A DNA stretch of 64,000 bases, from the NCBI GenBank assembly GCA_002368155.1, contig AP018180.1, forward strand, positions 4,511,380-4,575,379. Direction: 5' to 3'. The stretch is from Nostoc carneum NIES-2107. GTDB taxonomy: Bacteria; Cyanobacteriota; Cyanobacteriia; Cyanobacteriales; Nostocaceae. The position numbers were made by a program, and so were the translations under genes. The notes beneath the pieces were generated by a model. That model worked only from the letters and a program-made list of their open reading frames with translations. It was not told the DNA's origin and made no database searches. Positions 54,210-61,897 of this stretch are shown here, one piece after another (positions within the stretch are counted from its first letter, which is position 1; each line of letters starts with the position of its first letter).

Positions 54210-55337
54210 ATGGACAGTGAGAAACTGGCGGTTCTGCTTGTAGAGGATAATCCTGCTGATGTTGCGATATTGACAGAAATATTAGAGGATAGTGATGCTC
54301 AGTCGTGGCAGATAACTCATTTCAAACGGCTGCATCTGGCACTAAAACAACTACAAGATAGTGAATTTGATGTGATTCTTCTAGACCTCTCATTACCCGA
54401 TTCTCAAGGTCTAGATACTGTAATTCAAATGCAAGCAGCGGTTCCACATCTACCAATAGTAGTCCTCACAGGTTTACCAGATAAAAAACTTGCTCTAGAA
54501 GCTTTAGCTGTGGGGGCGCAAGATTATTTAGTAAAAGGACAAATTTCATCCCAGTTATTAGTAAAAACGGTCGAGTATGCTATCAAGCGGATGCAAATTT
54601 TGCGGAAAGAAAAAGAACTCAGCCAAATGCGGGCGCGATTCATTTCTACAGCATCCCATGAATTTCGTACACCTTTAACTATTATTGCTTCCTCTACTGA
54701 ATATCTCGCAGCCTATAGTTATCGTGTCAGCCCAGAAAAGCAACAGCAACATTTAGAACGCATTGAGAAAGCCATTAAACACATGACTCAGTTGCTTGAT
54801 GATGTATTGATGCTCAATCTAGCTGACCTTGAGCAGTTGCAGTTAAATTTAGAAACAGTAGATTTAGTAAAATTTTGCCATGATTTAGTAGAAGACTTGG
54901 AAGCCAATATTTATGGGCATAGAATTAGCTTTGTTGCTACTAGAAATCATCAGCAACTCACAACTTTGACCACTAAGATTGACCAAAAACTCATCCGCCA
55001 AATTTTAACTAATCTGCTGAATAATGCTCTCAAATATTCTCCGCCAGAGAGTATGATTAATTTTGACCTAACAGTCCAAGATTGTAAAATTATTTTTCAA
55101 ATTCAAGATTACGGCGTAGGTATTCCTCAAGAAGACCAAGTAAACTTGTTTCAACCTTTCCAGCGAGCGCGGAATGTAGGCTCCATCTCCGGTACTGGTT
55201 TAGGTTTATCAATTGTCAAACGGTGTGTAGATTTACATAAAGGTACAATTACTGTTAGTAGTCAAGTAGGGGAAGGAACAACATTTACAGTCAATATTCC
55301 TTATCTTGGTGGAGATTGTAAGCTCACACTCAGCTAA
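54210..55337 (+). CDS. Receiver-histidine kinase hybrid
   Basis: A 375-residue protein with an N-terminal receiver (VEDNPADV; phosphorylated Asp59 in VILLDLSLPDS; VVLTGLPD; DYLVKGQ) and a C-terminal kinase: HisKA with His150 in FISTASHEFRTPL, then the HATPase with LNNALKYSPPES, DYGVGIPQ and GTGLGLSIVKRC. The layout resembles cyanobacterial kinases in which the receiver controls the kinase. It lies in the same direction as the previous regulator (132-base gap) and may be its partner or a downstream branch of the relay. Confidence 0.9.
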   Translation: MDSEKLAVLLVEDNPADVAILTEILEDSDAQSWQITHFKRLHLALKQLQDSEFDVILLDLSLPDSQGLDTVIQMQAAVPHLPIVVLTGLPDKKLALEALAVGAQDYLVKGQISSQLLVKTVEYAIKRMQILRKEKELSQMRARFISTASHEFRTPLTIIASSTEYLAAYSYRVSPEKQQQHLERIEKAIKHMTQLLDDVLMLNLADLEQLQLNLETVDLVKFCHDLVEDLEANIYGHRISFVATRNHQQLTTLTTKIDQKLIRQILTNLLNNALKYSPPESMINFDLTVQDCKIIFQIQDYGVGIPQEDQVNLFQPFQRARNVGSISGTGLGLSIVKRCVDLHKGTITVSSQVGEGTTFTVNIPYLGGDCKLTLS

Positions 55338-55609
55338 TTTATTAATACAGGTCGAAAGATATCTGATGCGTTACGCTATCGCTAACGCAACGCCAGTTGC
55401 TACAACGGAGGAAACCTCCGCAACGCACTGGCTCTCCTACATGAACTTCAAAATCAAATATAAAAATCTTCAGATTTTGTTGCCACCATAATTCATACTT
55501 TAGGTAGATACATAGCTTAAGACTGTCGCCCCATTAGTCAGATTACAGAGAATCTTGACCTTTTTAAAATTAGATGAGATGAGAAAACATAGGCAACAGG
55601 TGATTACTC
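55338..55609. other. Intergenic region with dispersed repeat
   Basis: These 272 bases contain the third copy of the repeat core seen before chlG (CGCCAGTTGCTACAACGGAGG, about 55391-55428). Just before it is a TGCGTTA/TAACGCA hairpin at 55367-55389. No gene is visible. Confidence 0.55.
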
Positions 55610-56281
55610 ATGTTATTCCCAGACCGAAGTTTTGCAGGTCAGTTGCTAGCTAAGGATTTAGCAGCCTATGCTAACCAGCCAGATGTGTTAGTGCTAGCTT
55701 TACCAAGAGGAGGGGTACCTGTTGCCTTTGAAATTGCTGAAAAATTGAATGTTGAATTAGATGTTTTGATAGTACGCAAACTAGGTGTACCAAATCAAGA
55801 AGAATTGGCAATGGGCGCGATCGCTTCTGGTAATGTACAGATACTCAATGAAGATATTGTTCGCGACCTCAATGTTTCTCAGCAAGCGATCGCTTCAGTC
55901 GCCGCCAAAGAACAACAAGAATTAGAAAGACGCGAACAGCTTTATCGCGGGAATCGTCCTTTCCCAAAACTACAAGGAAAAACAGTGATTTTGGTAGATG
56001 ACGGTTTAGCTACAGGTGCAACCATGTTCGCGGCGATTGTAGCTGTGCAACAACAGCAACCTGCTCGCATTGTCATTGCAGTACCAGTTGCTCCATCCCC
56101 AGCTTATGAACAATTAGCAGCAAAAGTAAACGAAGTTGTTTGCCTTGCCACACCAACCCCTTTCTATAGCGTTGGTCAGTGGTATGGTAAGTTTCCGCAA
56201 ACCACAGATAATGAAGTCCATGAGTTGCTGCGAAAAGCTGCGATTCGGCAAAAACCTTTATCTGCTGGAACTCTTGGCTAA
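55610..56281 (+). CDS. Phosphoribosyltransferase-domain protein
   Basis: A 223-residue type I phosphoribosyltransferase-fold protein. The PRPP-binding motif is VILVDDGLATGATM near residue 130, with LALPRGGVPVAFEIA and VRKLGVPNQEELAMGAI near residues 30 and 60 forming the other loops. Its family is often encoded near stress or alpha/beta-hydrolase genes and lacks an assigned nucleobase substrate. The GGVPVA and LG-P-N-EELAMGAI motifs separate it from Apt and Upp enzymes. The two-component genes are upstream on the same strand, but a 270-base repeat-bearing gap makes a shared operon uncertain. Confidence 0.87.
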   Translation: MLFPDRSFAGQLLAKDLAAYANQPDVLVLALPRGGVPVAFEIAEKLNVELDVLIVRKLGVPNQEELAMGAIASGNVQILNEDIVRDLNVSQQAIASVAAKEQQELERREQLYRGNRPFPKLQGKTVILVDDGLATGATMFAAIVAVQQQQPARIVIAVPVAPSPAYEQLAAKVNEVVCLATPTPFYSVGQWYGKFPQTTDNEVHELLRKAAIRQKPLSAGTLG

Positions 56282-56652
56282 CAGTTCCATGTGTGTGCGT
56301 TATACCAAATCAAATAATGTTTGCGACACATCAGTATATTCTAGAGGGCAAGGCACTGCCTTGCCCCTACAATCTGTCGCATTCTTTTTTCAAATTGGTA
56401 TTACGCGATCGCTAACTTTTAGCGACATTTAGATCCCCGACTTTTTCAAAAAGTCGGGGATCTGAGCAGCAACTTTTGCAAATGATTCAATCAGCAAGAG
56501 CGAAGATATTGAGCAAATTCTTTCTCTCCCCTGCTTCCTCTGCTCCCTCTGCTCCCCCTGCTTATTTTTAAGTTAGAAGTCCTTTGAACCTTTTACTTTG
56601 CCATCCGGTCTAATAAATACAAGCTAAAAACGGATGGAGGAGAGCGCCTCAG
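56282..56652. other. Intergenic region with palindromic repeats
   Basis: No gene is visible. It holds a GGGCAAGGCACTGCCTTGCCC repeat near 56346, an imperfect tract of CTGCTCCCTCTGCTCC units at 56525-56565, and a 16-bp palindrome AGATCCCCGAC/GTCGGGGATCT at 56431-56463. The last 30 bases carry a GGAGGAG ribosome binding site for the next gene. Confidence 0.5.
56431..56463. repeat. GATCCCCGAC palindrome
   Basis: AGATCCCCGACTTTTT and its complement pair around a single C. There is no T run after it. The palindrome is a common cyanobacterial dispersed repeat and may also act as a weak terminator of the phosphoribosyltransferase gene. Confidence 0.6.
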
Positions 56653-57246
56653 GTGTTAGTTGTGCCAATCAAGGTTTCAAATAATGGGCAATTCCCCAGC
56701 AACTCCACAAGCGAACCTGATAGCGCTCTGGTAAAGCAGTGCTTGCAAGGTGATATCCAAAGCTACGGACTACTTTATCGTCGCCATCAGCAACGGGTGA
56801 GGTCGATTGTATCTCAATGTGAACCATCTAGCCTAGATGATTTAGTGCAGGAGGTATTTGTTAGAGCTTGGAAAGGATTGCCCAAATTTCGCCAAACAGC
56901 AAAATTCTCGACTTGGCTGTATCGCATTGCTTGGAATTTAGCTTGCGATCAGCGACAAGCGGAAGTTAAAAGGCGGACTCAATTACAAGCGCTGACAGTA
57001 AATACTCCAAGCCAACAAGACGCTCCAGATTTGATGGCTTTGCATTATCAAGACTTGGTGCAACAAGGGTTAATTAACTTAAGTTTTGACCATCGCACAA
57101 TACTAGTGTTGCATGACTTAGAGGAAGTACCACAAAAAGAGATAGCAGAAATTCTTTCTATTCCCATAGGAACCGTAAAGTCTCGTCTGTTTCATGCTCG
57201 TGCGGCTATGCGCCAATTTCTGCAACAACAAGGAGTGCAACTATGA
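56653..57246 (+). CDS. ECF-type RNA polymerase sigma factor
   Basis: A 197-residue group 4 sigma factor. Region 2 covers about residues 22-105 (YRRHQQRVRSIV, LVQEVFVRAWKGLP, FSTWLYRIAWNLACDQR) and region 4 about 130-190 (DHRTILVLHDLEEVPQKEIAEIL, IPIGTVKSRLFHARAAM). The start is a GTG at 56653 with GGAGGAG ten bases upstream. Its stop overlaps the next gene by four bases, and a Spy-like periplasmic protein follows, suggesting that it answers envelope stress or metals. Confidence 0.93.
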   Translation: MLVVPIKVSNNGQFPSNSTSEPDSALVKQCLQGDIQSYGLLYRRHQQRVRSIVSQCEPSSLDDLVQEVFVRAWKGLPKFRQTAKFSTWLYRIAWNLACDQRQAEVKRRTQLQALTVNTPSQQDAPDLMALHYQDLVQQGLINLSFDHRTILVLHDLEEVPQKEIAEILSIPIGTVKSRLFHARAAMRQFLQQQGVQL

Positions 57247-57587
57247 CTCAATTTCCTGATGATGAGCAAAATCTGGTGAATTTTCTGCGTCAGCATCGTC
57301 CACCAGTCCCTCCAGCTGCTCCTGATTTGGAACAGCAAATATTACAACAGGTGCAAACTTTTGCAGTCAAACCTCAACGCCATTTGCCAAGACTGTGGTT
57401 AGTTCCGCCTGCGATCGCGGCTTCTTTGGTAGCTGCTGTAGTTAGCTACAAGGTTTTTGCACCAGCTAAACCAAGTGCAGCAGAACTAGCAAATTTAGAA
57501 GCTTTCATTGACAGTAATTGGCAAGGTACAGTCAGCGAACATACAGGCAGTTACGTATGGCATTTTACAGATTATAGTTCTGATTAA
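57243..57587 (+). CDS. Probable membrane anti-sigma factor
   Basis: A 114-residue protein with a charged N-terminus (DDEQNLVNFLRQHRP), a Pro-rich linker, one membrane helix at about 56-73 (WLVPPAIAASLVAAVVSY) and a short periplasmic tail (residues 78-114). It overlaps the ECF gene by four bases, the usual place for an anti-sigma factor. The zinc anti-sigma motif His-x3-Cys-x2-Cys is absent, so it is not a ZAS protein. The role is inferred from position and topology. Confidence 0.75.
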   Translation: MTQFPDDEQNLVNFLRQHRPPVPPAAPDLEQQILQQVQTFAVKPQRHLPRLWLVPPAIAASLVAAVVSYKVFAPAKPSAAELANLEAFIDSNWQGTVSEHTGSYVWHFTDYSSD

Positions 57588-57614
57588 TTTAGGGAATTTT
57601 AGGAGATAAATTCT

Positions 57615-58061
57615 ATGTCTTTACGTCGTTTGTCTCTGATTACAGCGATGATTGTGGCGCTTAGTGGTGCTAGTGCTTTTGCTCAAGCAAGGGGTTCATT
57701 TTTCGGTGGAAATTTAGCCCAAAACTCTACAAATTTATCAAAACCGCGTCGTCCCCAATCAGGTTGGCTTCAGGAGTTGAATTTAACATCTGCACAAGTC
57801 CAACAAATGAAACAAATTCGGAGTCAATCCCAAAGTCAAATCAAGCCTAAAAGACAAGCAGTGCAGCAAGCGCAGCAAGAATTACGCGATTTATTGGCAG
57901 GAACAGCTTCTAAACAACAAGTACTAACAAAATACAACCAACTGAAAGTCCTCAAGCAACAACTTGCTGATGCTCAGTTTGCAAATACCTTGGCAATTCG
58001 CGAGATTTTAACTGTAGAGCAAAGACAGAAGTTTGCTGAACATTTATACAAGTCAAAATAA
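57615..58061 (+). CDS. Spy/CpxP-like periplasmic protein
   Basis: A 148-residue secreted protein: signal peptide with cleavage near AFA-QA (about residue 24), then an all-helical domain with two LTxxQ motifs, LTSAQVQQMKQI (about residue 56) and LTVEQRQKFAEHL (about residue 131). Such proteins act as periplasmic chaperones or metal-stress sensors. Its place 27 bases after the anti-sigma gene suggests it belongs to the ECF regulon and perhaps feeds back on it. Confidence 0.88.
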   Translation: MSLRRLSLITAMIVALSGASAFAQARGSFFGGNLAQNSTNLSKPRRPQSGWLQELNLTSAQVQQMKQIRSQSQSQIKPKRQAVQQAQQELRDLLAGTASKQQVLTKYNQLKVLKQQLADAQFANTLAIREILTVEQRQKFAEHLYKSK

Positions 58062-58063
58062 CT

Positions 58064-58201
58064 AGGACTTACGCAAGTGTCACATTTTTTTCGTTTAGGT
58101 TTGTCCAGGGTCAAATGTCAAGAGTCCAAAAAACCTGAATTTTTGACCCTTGACTCTTGACTCTTAAACCAGAAGATGAGTGTACCAGTTGCGTAAGTCC
58201 T
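58064..58201. mobile_element. 138-bp MITE with perfect 13-bp inverted ends
   Basis: AGGACTTACGCAA (58064-58076) is the exact inverse of TTGCGTAAGTCCT (58189-58201). The interior contains an imperfect inverted repeat of GTCAAGAGTC and GACTCTTGAC words and no gene. Such ends are known from non-autonomous elements in filamentous cyanobacteria. It sits three bases after the stop of the Spy-like gene and separates it from the DUF1800 gene. Confidence 0.85.
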
Positions 58202-58244
58202 GATAACAATTCTCTTCATCTTGCAATTAATTAAAAATAGTCCT

Positions 58245-59771
58245 ATGACTGCAAAACCAAGATTCTTTGTGATGTCGCTGCTAATTTTACTCTTGGGGGT
58301 TACGCCTAGTAATGCAGCGCCACAATCTGTTGATCCCAAAATTTTACATATAATTAACCGCTTGAGTTTTGGGCCTCGCCCTGGAGATGTGCAACGGGTA
58401 GAGTCTATTGGTGTAGAGCGCTATATTAAAGAGCAACTGTCACCTGAAAGTATCCCGGAATCATCCAGTCTAGAAAGTCAACTGGTACAACTAAAAACCC
58501 TCAGCTTAAACCCAATGCAACTATTGGCTGATGGCGTAACCACGCCAAAATCCAGCCCAGAAATCAAGAAAGCTGCACAACAAAAAGCCAGAGGTGTGCT
58601 TCAAGAAGCAATTCAAGCCAGATTATTACGGGCGACTAATAGTCAAAGACAACTGCAAGAAGTCATGGTGGACTTTTGGTACAACCATTTTAATGTGGAT
58701 GCCGCCAAGGGACGCGATCGCTTGTTAGTTGGAGCTTACGAACAGCAAGCCATTAGACCCTATGCGCTGGGGCGCTTTCGTGACTTGTTAGGGGCAACCG
58801 CACACCATCCGGCTATGCTGTATTATCTAGATAATTGGCAAAATACTGCCCCTCATAGCCCTGGTGCTCGTGGTAGATTTCAGGGTTTAAATGAGAACTA
58901 TGCCCGGGAGTTAATGGAATTACATACTCTCGGCGTGGATGGTGGCTATACCCAGCAAGATGTGATCGCTTTGGCAAAAATTTTGACTGGTTGGGGAATT
59001 GCTCGTCCCAATCAGCAAAATAGTCATAGTTTTGGATTTTACTTTGATCCCAAACGCCACGATTCTAGCGACAAAGTTTTTCTCAAAACCACCATTAAAG
59101 GCGGTGGTGAAGCGGAAGGAGAACAAGCCTTAGATATTTTGGCGCGTAGCCCCGCTACAGCCCGTCATCTTAGCTACAAACTAGCTCAGTATTTCGTCAG
59201 CGATCGCCCACCCACAACTTTGGTAGATCGTCTAACACAGCGCTATCTTGCTACTGATGGGAATATTCGCGATGTCCTCGATACTTTATTTCACAGTTCG
59301 GAATTTTGGGACAGTAAAAACTTTAATGCCAAGTTTAAAACACCCTATCAATATGCTATCTCTGCAGTGCGAGCCACAGGTATGGAAGTTAACAACACAA
59401 AACCCATATTTAATTTACTTCAACAGTTAGAGATGCCCGTTTATGGTTGTCCAACTCCAGATGGCTATAAAAACACAGAAGCAGCATGGTTGAATCCTGA
59501 TGCGATGACTCGCCGTCTTAACTTTGCCACTGCGATCGCTAGTGGTAGATTGCCGCTATCAAGTTTACCAACTCCGATGAATGCAGGTAATAATGTCTCA
59601 GGAGTAACTCTGCCAGTAGCTAAGGTCAGACCAACTCCCATAGATAGCTTACAACTCACCAATACATTAGGTAATTCTTTATCTTCTAAAACCCAAAGTG
59701 CGATCGCCTCTAGTCCGCCACAACTCCACGCAGCTTTAATCTTAGGTAGTCCAGAATTTATGCGTCGTTAA
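58245..59771 (+). CDS. DUF1800 family secreted protein
   Basis: A 508-residue secreted protein. A signal peptide spans about residues 1-25 (MSLLILLLGVTPSNA), then the DUF1800 body: HIINRLSFGPRPGDV at the N-terminus, VDFWYNHFNVDAAKGRDRLLV, YYLDNWQNT, LNENYARELMELHTLGVDGGYTQ and LTGWGI. DUF1800 proteins are usually encoded next to a DUF1501 protein, as here, but their role is not known. I chose the ATG at 58245; the frame extends to a TTG at 58221. It is separated from its partner by a repeat region. Confidence 0.9.
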   Translation: MTAKPRFFVMSLLILLLGVTPSNAAPQSVDPKILHIINRLSFGPRPGDVQRVESIGVERYIKEQLSPESIPESSSLESQLVQLKTLSLNPMQLLADGVTTPKSSPEIKKAAQQKARGVLQEAIQARLLRATNSQRQLQEVMVDFWYNHFNVDAAKGRDRLLVGAYEQQAIRPYALGRFRDLLGATAHHPAMLYYLDNWQNTAPHSPGARGRFQGLNENYARELMELHTLGVDGGYTQQDVIALAKILTGWGIARPNQQNSHSFGFYFDPKRHDSSDKVFLKTTIKGGGEAEGEQALDILARSPATARHLSYKLAQYFVSDRPPTTLVDRLTQRYLATDGNIRDVLDTLFHSSEFWDSKNFNAKFKTPYQYAISAVRATGMEVNNTKPIFNLLQQLEMPVYGCPTPDGYKNTEAAWLNPDAMTRRLNFATAIASGRLPLSSLPTPMNAGNNVSGVTLPVAKVRPTPIDSLQLTNTLGNSLSSKTQSAIASSPPQLHAALILGSPEFMRR

Positions 59772-60275
59772 TCTCAAAATCTCAAGTTTGCAGGAGACTC
59801 CAGCATAATTTTTTGAGTTAGATACACAAAGATTATGTTTACTGACTGATTTCACAGTCTTAATAACTCGACAATTGCAGTTCGGAACTTAAAACTTCCA
59901 CCTCGGAACTCGACAATTGCAGTTCAGAACCCCAAGCTTCCACTTCAGAACGCGACAATTGCAGTTCGGAACTCAAAACTTCTACCTCAGAACGCGACAA
60001 TTGCAGTTCGGAACCTCAAACTTCCACCTCAAAACTCGACAATTGCAGTTCAGAACTCAAAGCTTCCACCTCGGAACTCGACAATTGCAGTTCGGAACCC
60101 AAAGCTTCCACCTCGGAACTCGACAATTGCAGTTCGGAACCCAAAGCTTCCACCTCGGAACTCGACAATTGCAGTTCAGAACCCAAAACTTCCACCTCAG
60201 AACTCGACAATTCTCGTTTCAAACAGAAAACTTTCACCTCAGAACTTGGTGCTTAATACACAAAACCAAAATCAT
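59772..60275. other. Intergenic region filled by the 42-bp repeat array
   Basis: The 504 bases between the DUF1800 and DUF1501 genes contain nothing but the repeat array, about 95 bases of leader, and about 30 bases before the DUF1501 ATG. Open frames on both strands arise because the unit length is divisible by three; no gene is claimed. Confidence 0.6.
59866..60246. repeat. Nine tandem copies of a 42-bp unit
   Basis: About 380 bases are nine copies of a unit whose consensus is GGAACTCGACAATTGCAGTT followed by CGGAACCCAAAGCTTCCACCTC. Most differences are single bases (AGAAC or GGAAC; CTCGAC or CGCGAC). The last copy is degenerate (AATTCTCGTTTC). The unit is a multiple of three, giving a 14-residue repeat in each open frame (RTRQLQFGTQSFHL on plus; SSSEVEALGSELQL on minus). 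Confidence 0.95.
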
Positions 60276-61502
60276 ATGAAAAGACGCAACTTTCTCTTGC
60301 AAGCAGGAATGTTTTCCGCCTCAGCCATAGCCGCCATAGGAACTAATGCTTGGGTTGCTAGATCTGCTAGCGAGAACAACAATCAAAAACGCTTGATTGT
60401 AATTTTTCTGCGTGGCGCAGTTGATGGCTTAAACGTAGTGGTTCCCTACTCAGAGACAGCTTATTATCAAGCAAGACCAAAAATTGCGATCCCCCAACCA
60501 GGAAAACAAGGAGGAGTTCTAGATTTAGATGGAAATTTTGGCTTAAATCCAGCCTTAAGTTCCTTGATGCCTCTTTGGCAACAGAGTAATCTAGCATTTG
60601 TCCATGCTTGTGGTTCTCCCGATCCCACCCGCTCTCACTTTGATGCTCAATATTATATGGAAAGCGGCATCCCTGGGACAAAAAAGACTGGGGATGGTTG
60701 GATGAATCGTTTATTAGCTACTATTTCCCACAAAACGCCCATCCAAGCAGTCAATGTTGGAGAAACAATACCACAAATTTTGCATGGTCAAATGTCGGTA
60801 GCGAGTTTACCATCAGGGAAAAGAGGAAATAATTCTCTGTTACTAGATCGCCCACAGATAGGTGCAGCATTTGACAGACTGTATGGCGGTCATGATAGCT
60901 TAAGTCAAACTTATCAAGAAGGACGGATGGCGCATCAAGCCATCATGAAAGATTTGGATGCGGAAATGAAGATGGCAAATAATGGCGCGCCATTACCGGA
61001 TGCTTTTGCTAGAGATGCTCAACGGTTAGCCCAACTGATGGTTAAAGACCCTAAAGTTGAGTTAGGGTTTATGGCTGTGGGTGGTTGGGATACCCATGTT
61101 AATCAAGGTGGTAGTCAAGGACAATTAGCCCAAAGGCTGAAAAAATTAGCAGAGGGTTTAGCTGTGATGGTAAAAACCCTAGGGCCAATTTACCAAAATA
61201 CAGCAATTTTAGTGCTGTCTGAATTCGGCCGCACAGTACAAGAAAATGGTAACGGTGGCACCGATCACGGACATGGCAATGTAATGTGGGTGATGGGTGG
61301 CAAAGTGCGCGGTGGTAAAGTTTATGGAGAATGGCCCGGATTAGCAACAGCCCAACTTTACCAGAACAGAGACTTAGCGATCGCTACCGATTTTCGAGAT
61401 GTAATTTCTGGGGTTTTACAACGTCACTTACAGCTTGATCAAACAACACTAAATCATGTTTTCCCTAGTTATACTCCCACTCAAAAAATCATGATTGTTT
61501 AA
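60276..61502 (+). CDS. DUF1501 family protein, Tat-exported
   Basis: A 408-residue protein of the DUF1501 family, related in fold to sulfatases and alkaline phosphatases. The N-terminus KRRNFLLQAGMFSASAIAA is a Tat-type signal. Following are VIFLRGAVDGLNVVVPYSE, FVHACGSPDPTRSHFDAQ (the DUF1501 hallmark), LGFMAVGGWDTHVNQGGSQG and LSEFGRTVQENGNGGTDHGHGN near the C-terminus, which carry candidate metal ligands. The ATG at 60276 fits the Tat start. It is the partner of the DUF1800 gene upstream; their substrates are unknown. Confidence 0.9.
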   Translation: MKRRNFLLQAGMFSASAIAAIGTNAWVARSASENNNQKRLIVIFLRGAVDGLNVVVPYSETAYYQARPKIAIPQPGKQGGVLDLDGNFGLNPALSSLMPLWQQSNLAFVHACGSPDPTRSHFDAQYYMESGIPGTKKTGDGWMNRLLATISHKTPIQAVNVGETIPQILHGQMSVASLPSGKRGNNSLLLDRPQIGAAFDRLYGGHDSLSQTYQEGRMAHQAIMKDLDAEMKMANNGAPLPDAFARDAQRLAQLMVKDPKVELGFMAVGGWDTHVNQGGSQGQLAQRLKKLAEGLAVMVKTLGPIYQNTAILVLSEFGRTVQENGNGGTDHGHGNVMWVMGGKVRGGKVYGEWPGLATAQLYQNRDLAIATDFRDVISGVLQRHLQLDQTTLNHVFPSYTPTQKIMIV

Positions 61503-61897
61503 CACAGCAAATTATAAGTTTGTGAGGTAAAGATTATCGTTGATTGTAGGGGCATAAGAGTCAACTTAAGCTAAAAGCTATATACGGCGCGTGTTGTACA
61601 AATACCTTGCGCCCTCATCCCCTAACCCCTTCTCCTGGGGGAGAAGGGGAACTAAATCTCTTGCTCCCTTCTCCTTGTGGGAGAGGGGCTGGGGGTGAGG
61701 GCGAAACCTTGCAACTAAGCGGATTTCACGTTAAGTTGACACAGGTGAGGCACTGCCTTGCCCCAAAGCGCGTAATCAATGCCCCATGCCCTATGCCCCA
61801 TGCCCATTTTTTTATTTTAAGTTTTGCACCTTCAGCGACAATACGGCGATATAAATAAAAGCAAGTAGTTAAATATACGCTTGCTGGAGGTTTTGCG
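61503..61897. other. Intergenic region of dispersed repeats
   Basis: This 395-base gap is largely repeat DNA: a CCTAACCCCTTCTCCTGGGG/GGGAGAAGGGG palindrome (61610-61655), a second CTTCTCC/GGAGAGGGG copy near 61665-61700, and a tract of ATGCCCCATGCCCT words at 61780-61806. A GCACTGCCTTGCC word at about 61751 is shared with the region near 56346. No gene is visible. Confidence 0.55.

Noticed and set aside
59866-60246. CRISPR array
   Set aside because: The repeats are directly adjacent with no unique spacers, and no cas gene is in the window. The same applies to the HIP1 units at 8910-9058.
59917-60279. A 120-codon plus-strand frame and a 73-codon minus-strand frame in the 42-bp repeat array
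   Set aside because: Both arise because the repeat unit is a multiple of three without stops. The content is only the repeated 14-residue word and there is no ribosome binding site.
61607-61858. An 83-codon frame before the TPR-CHAT gene
   Set aside because: It is made of dispersed palindromic repeats (CCTAACCCCTTCTCC and ATGCCCC words).
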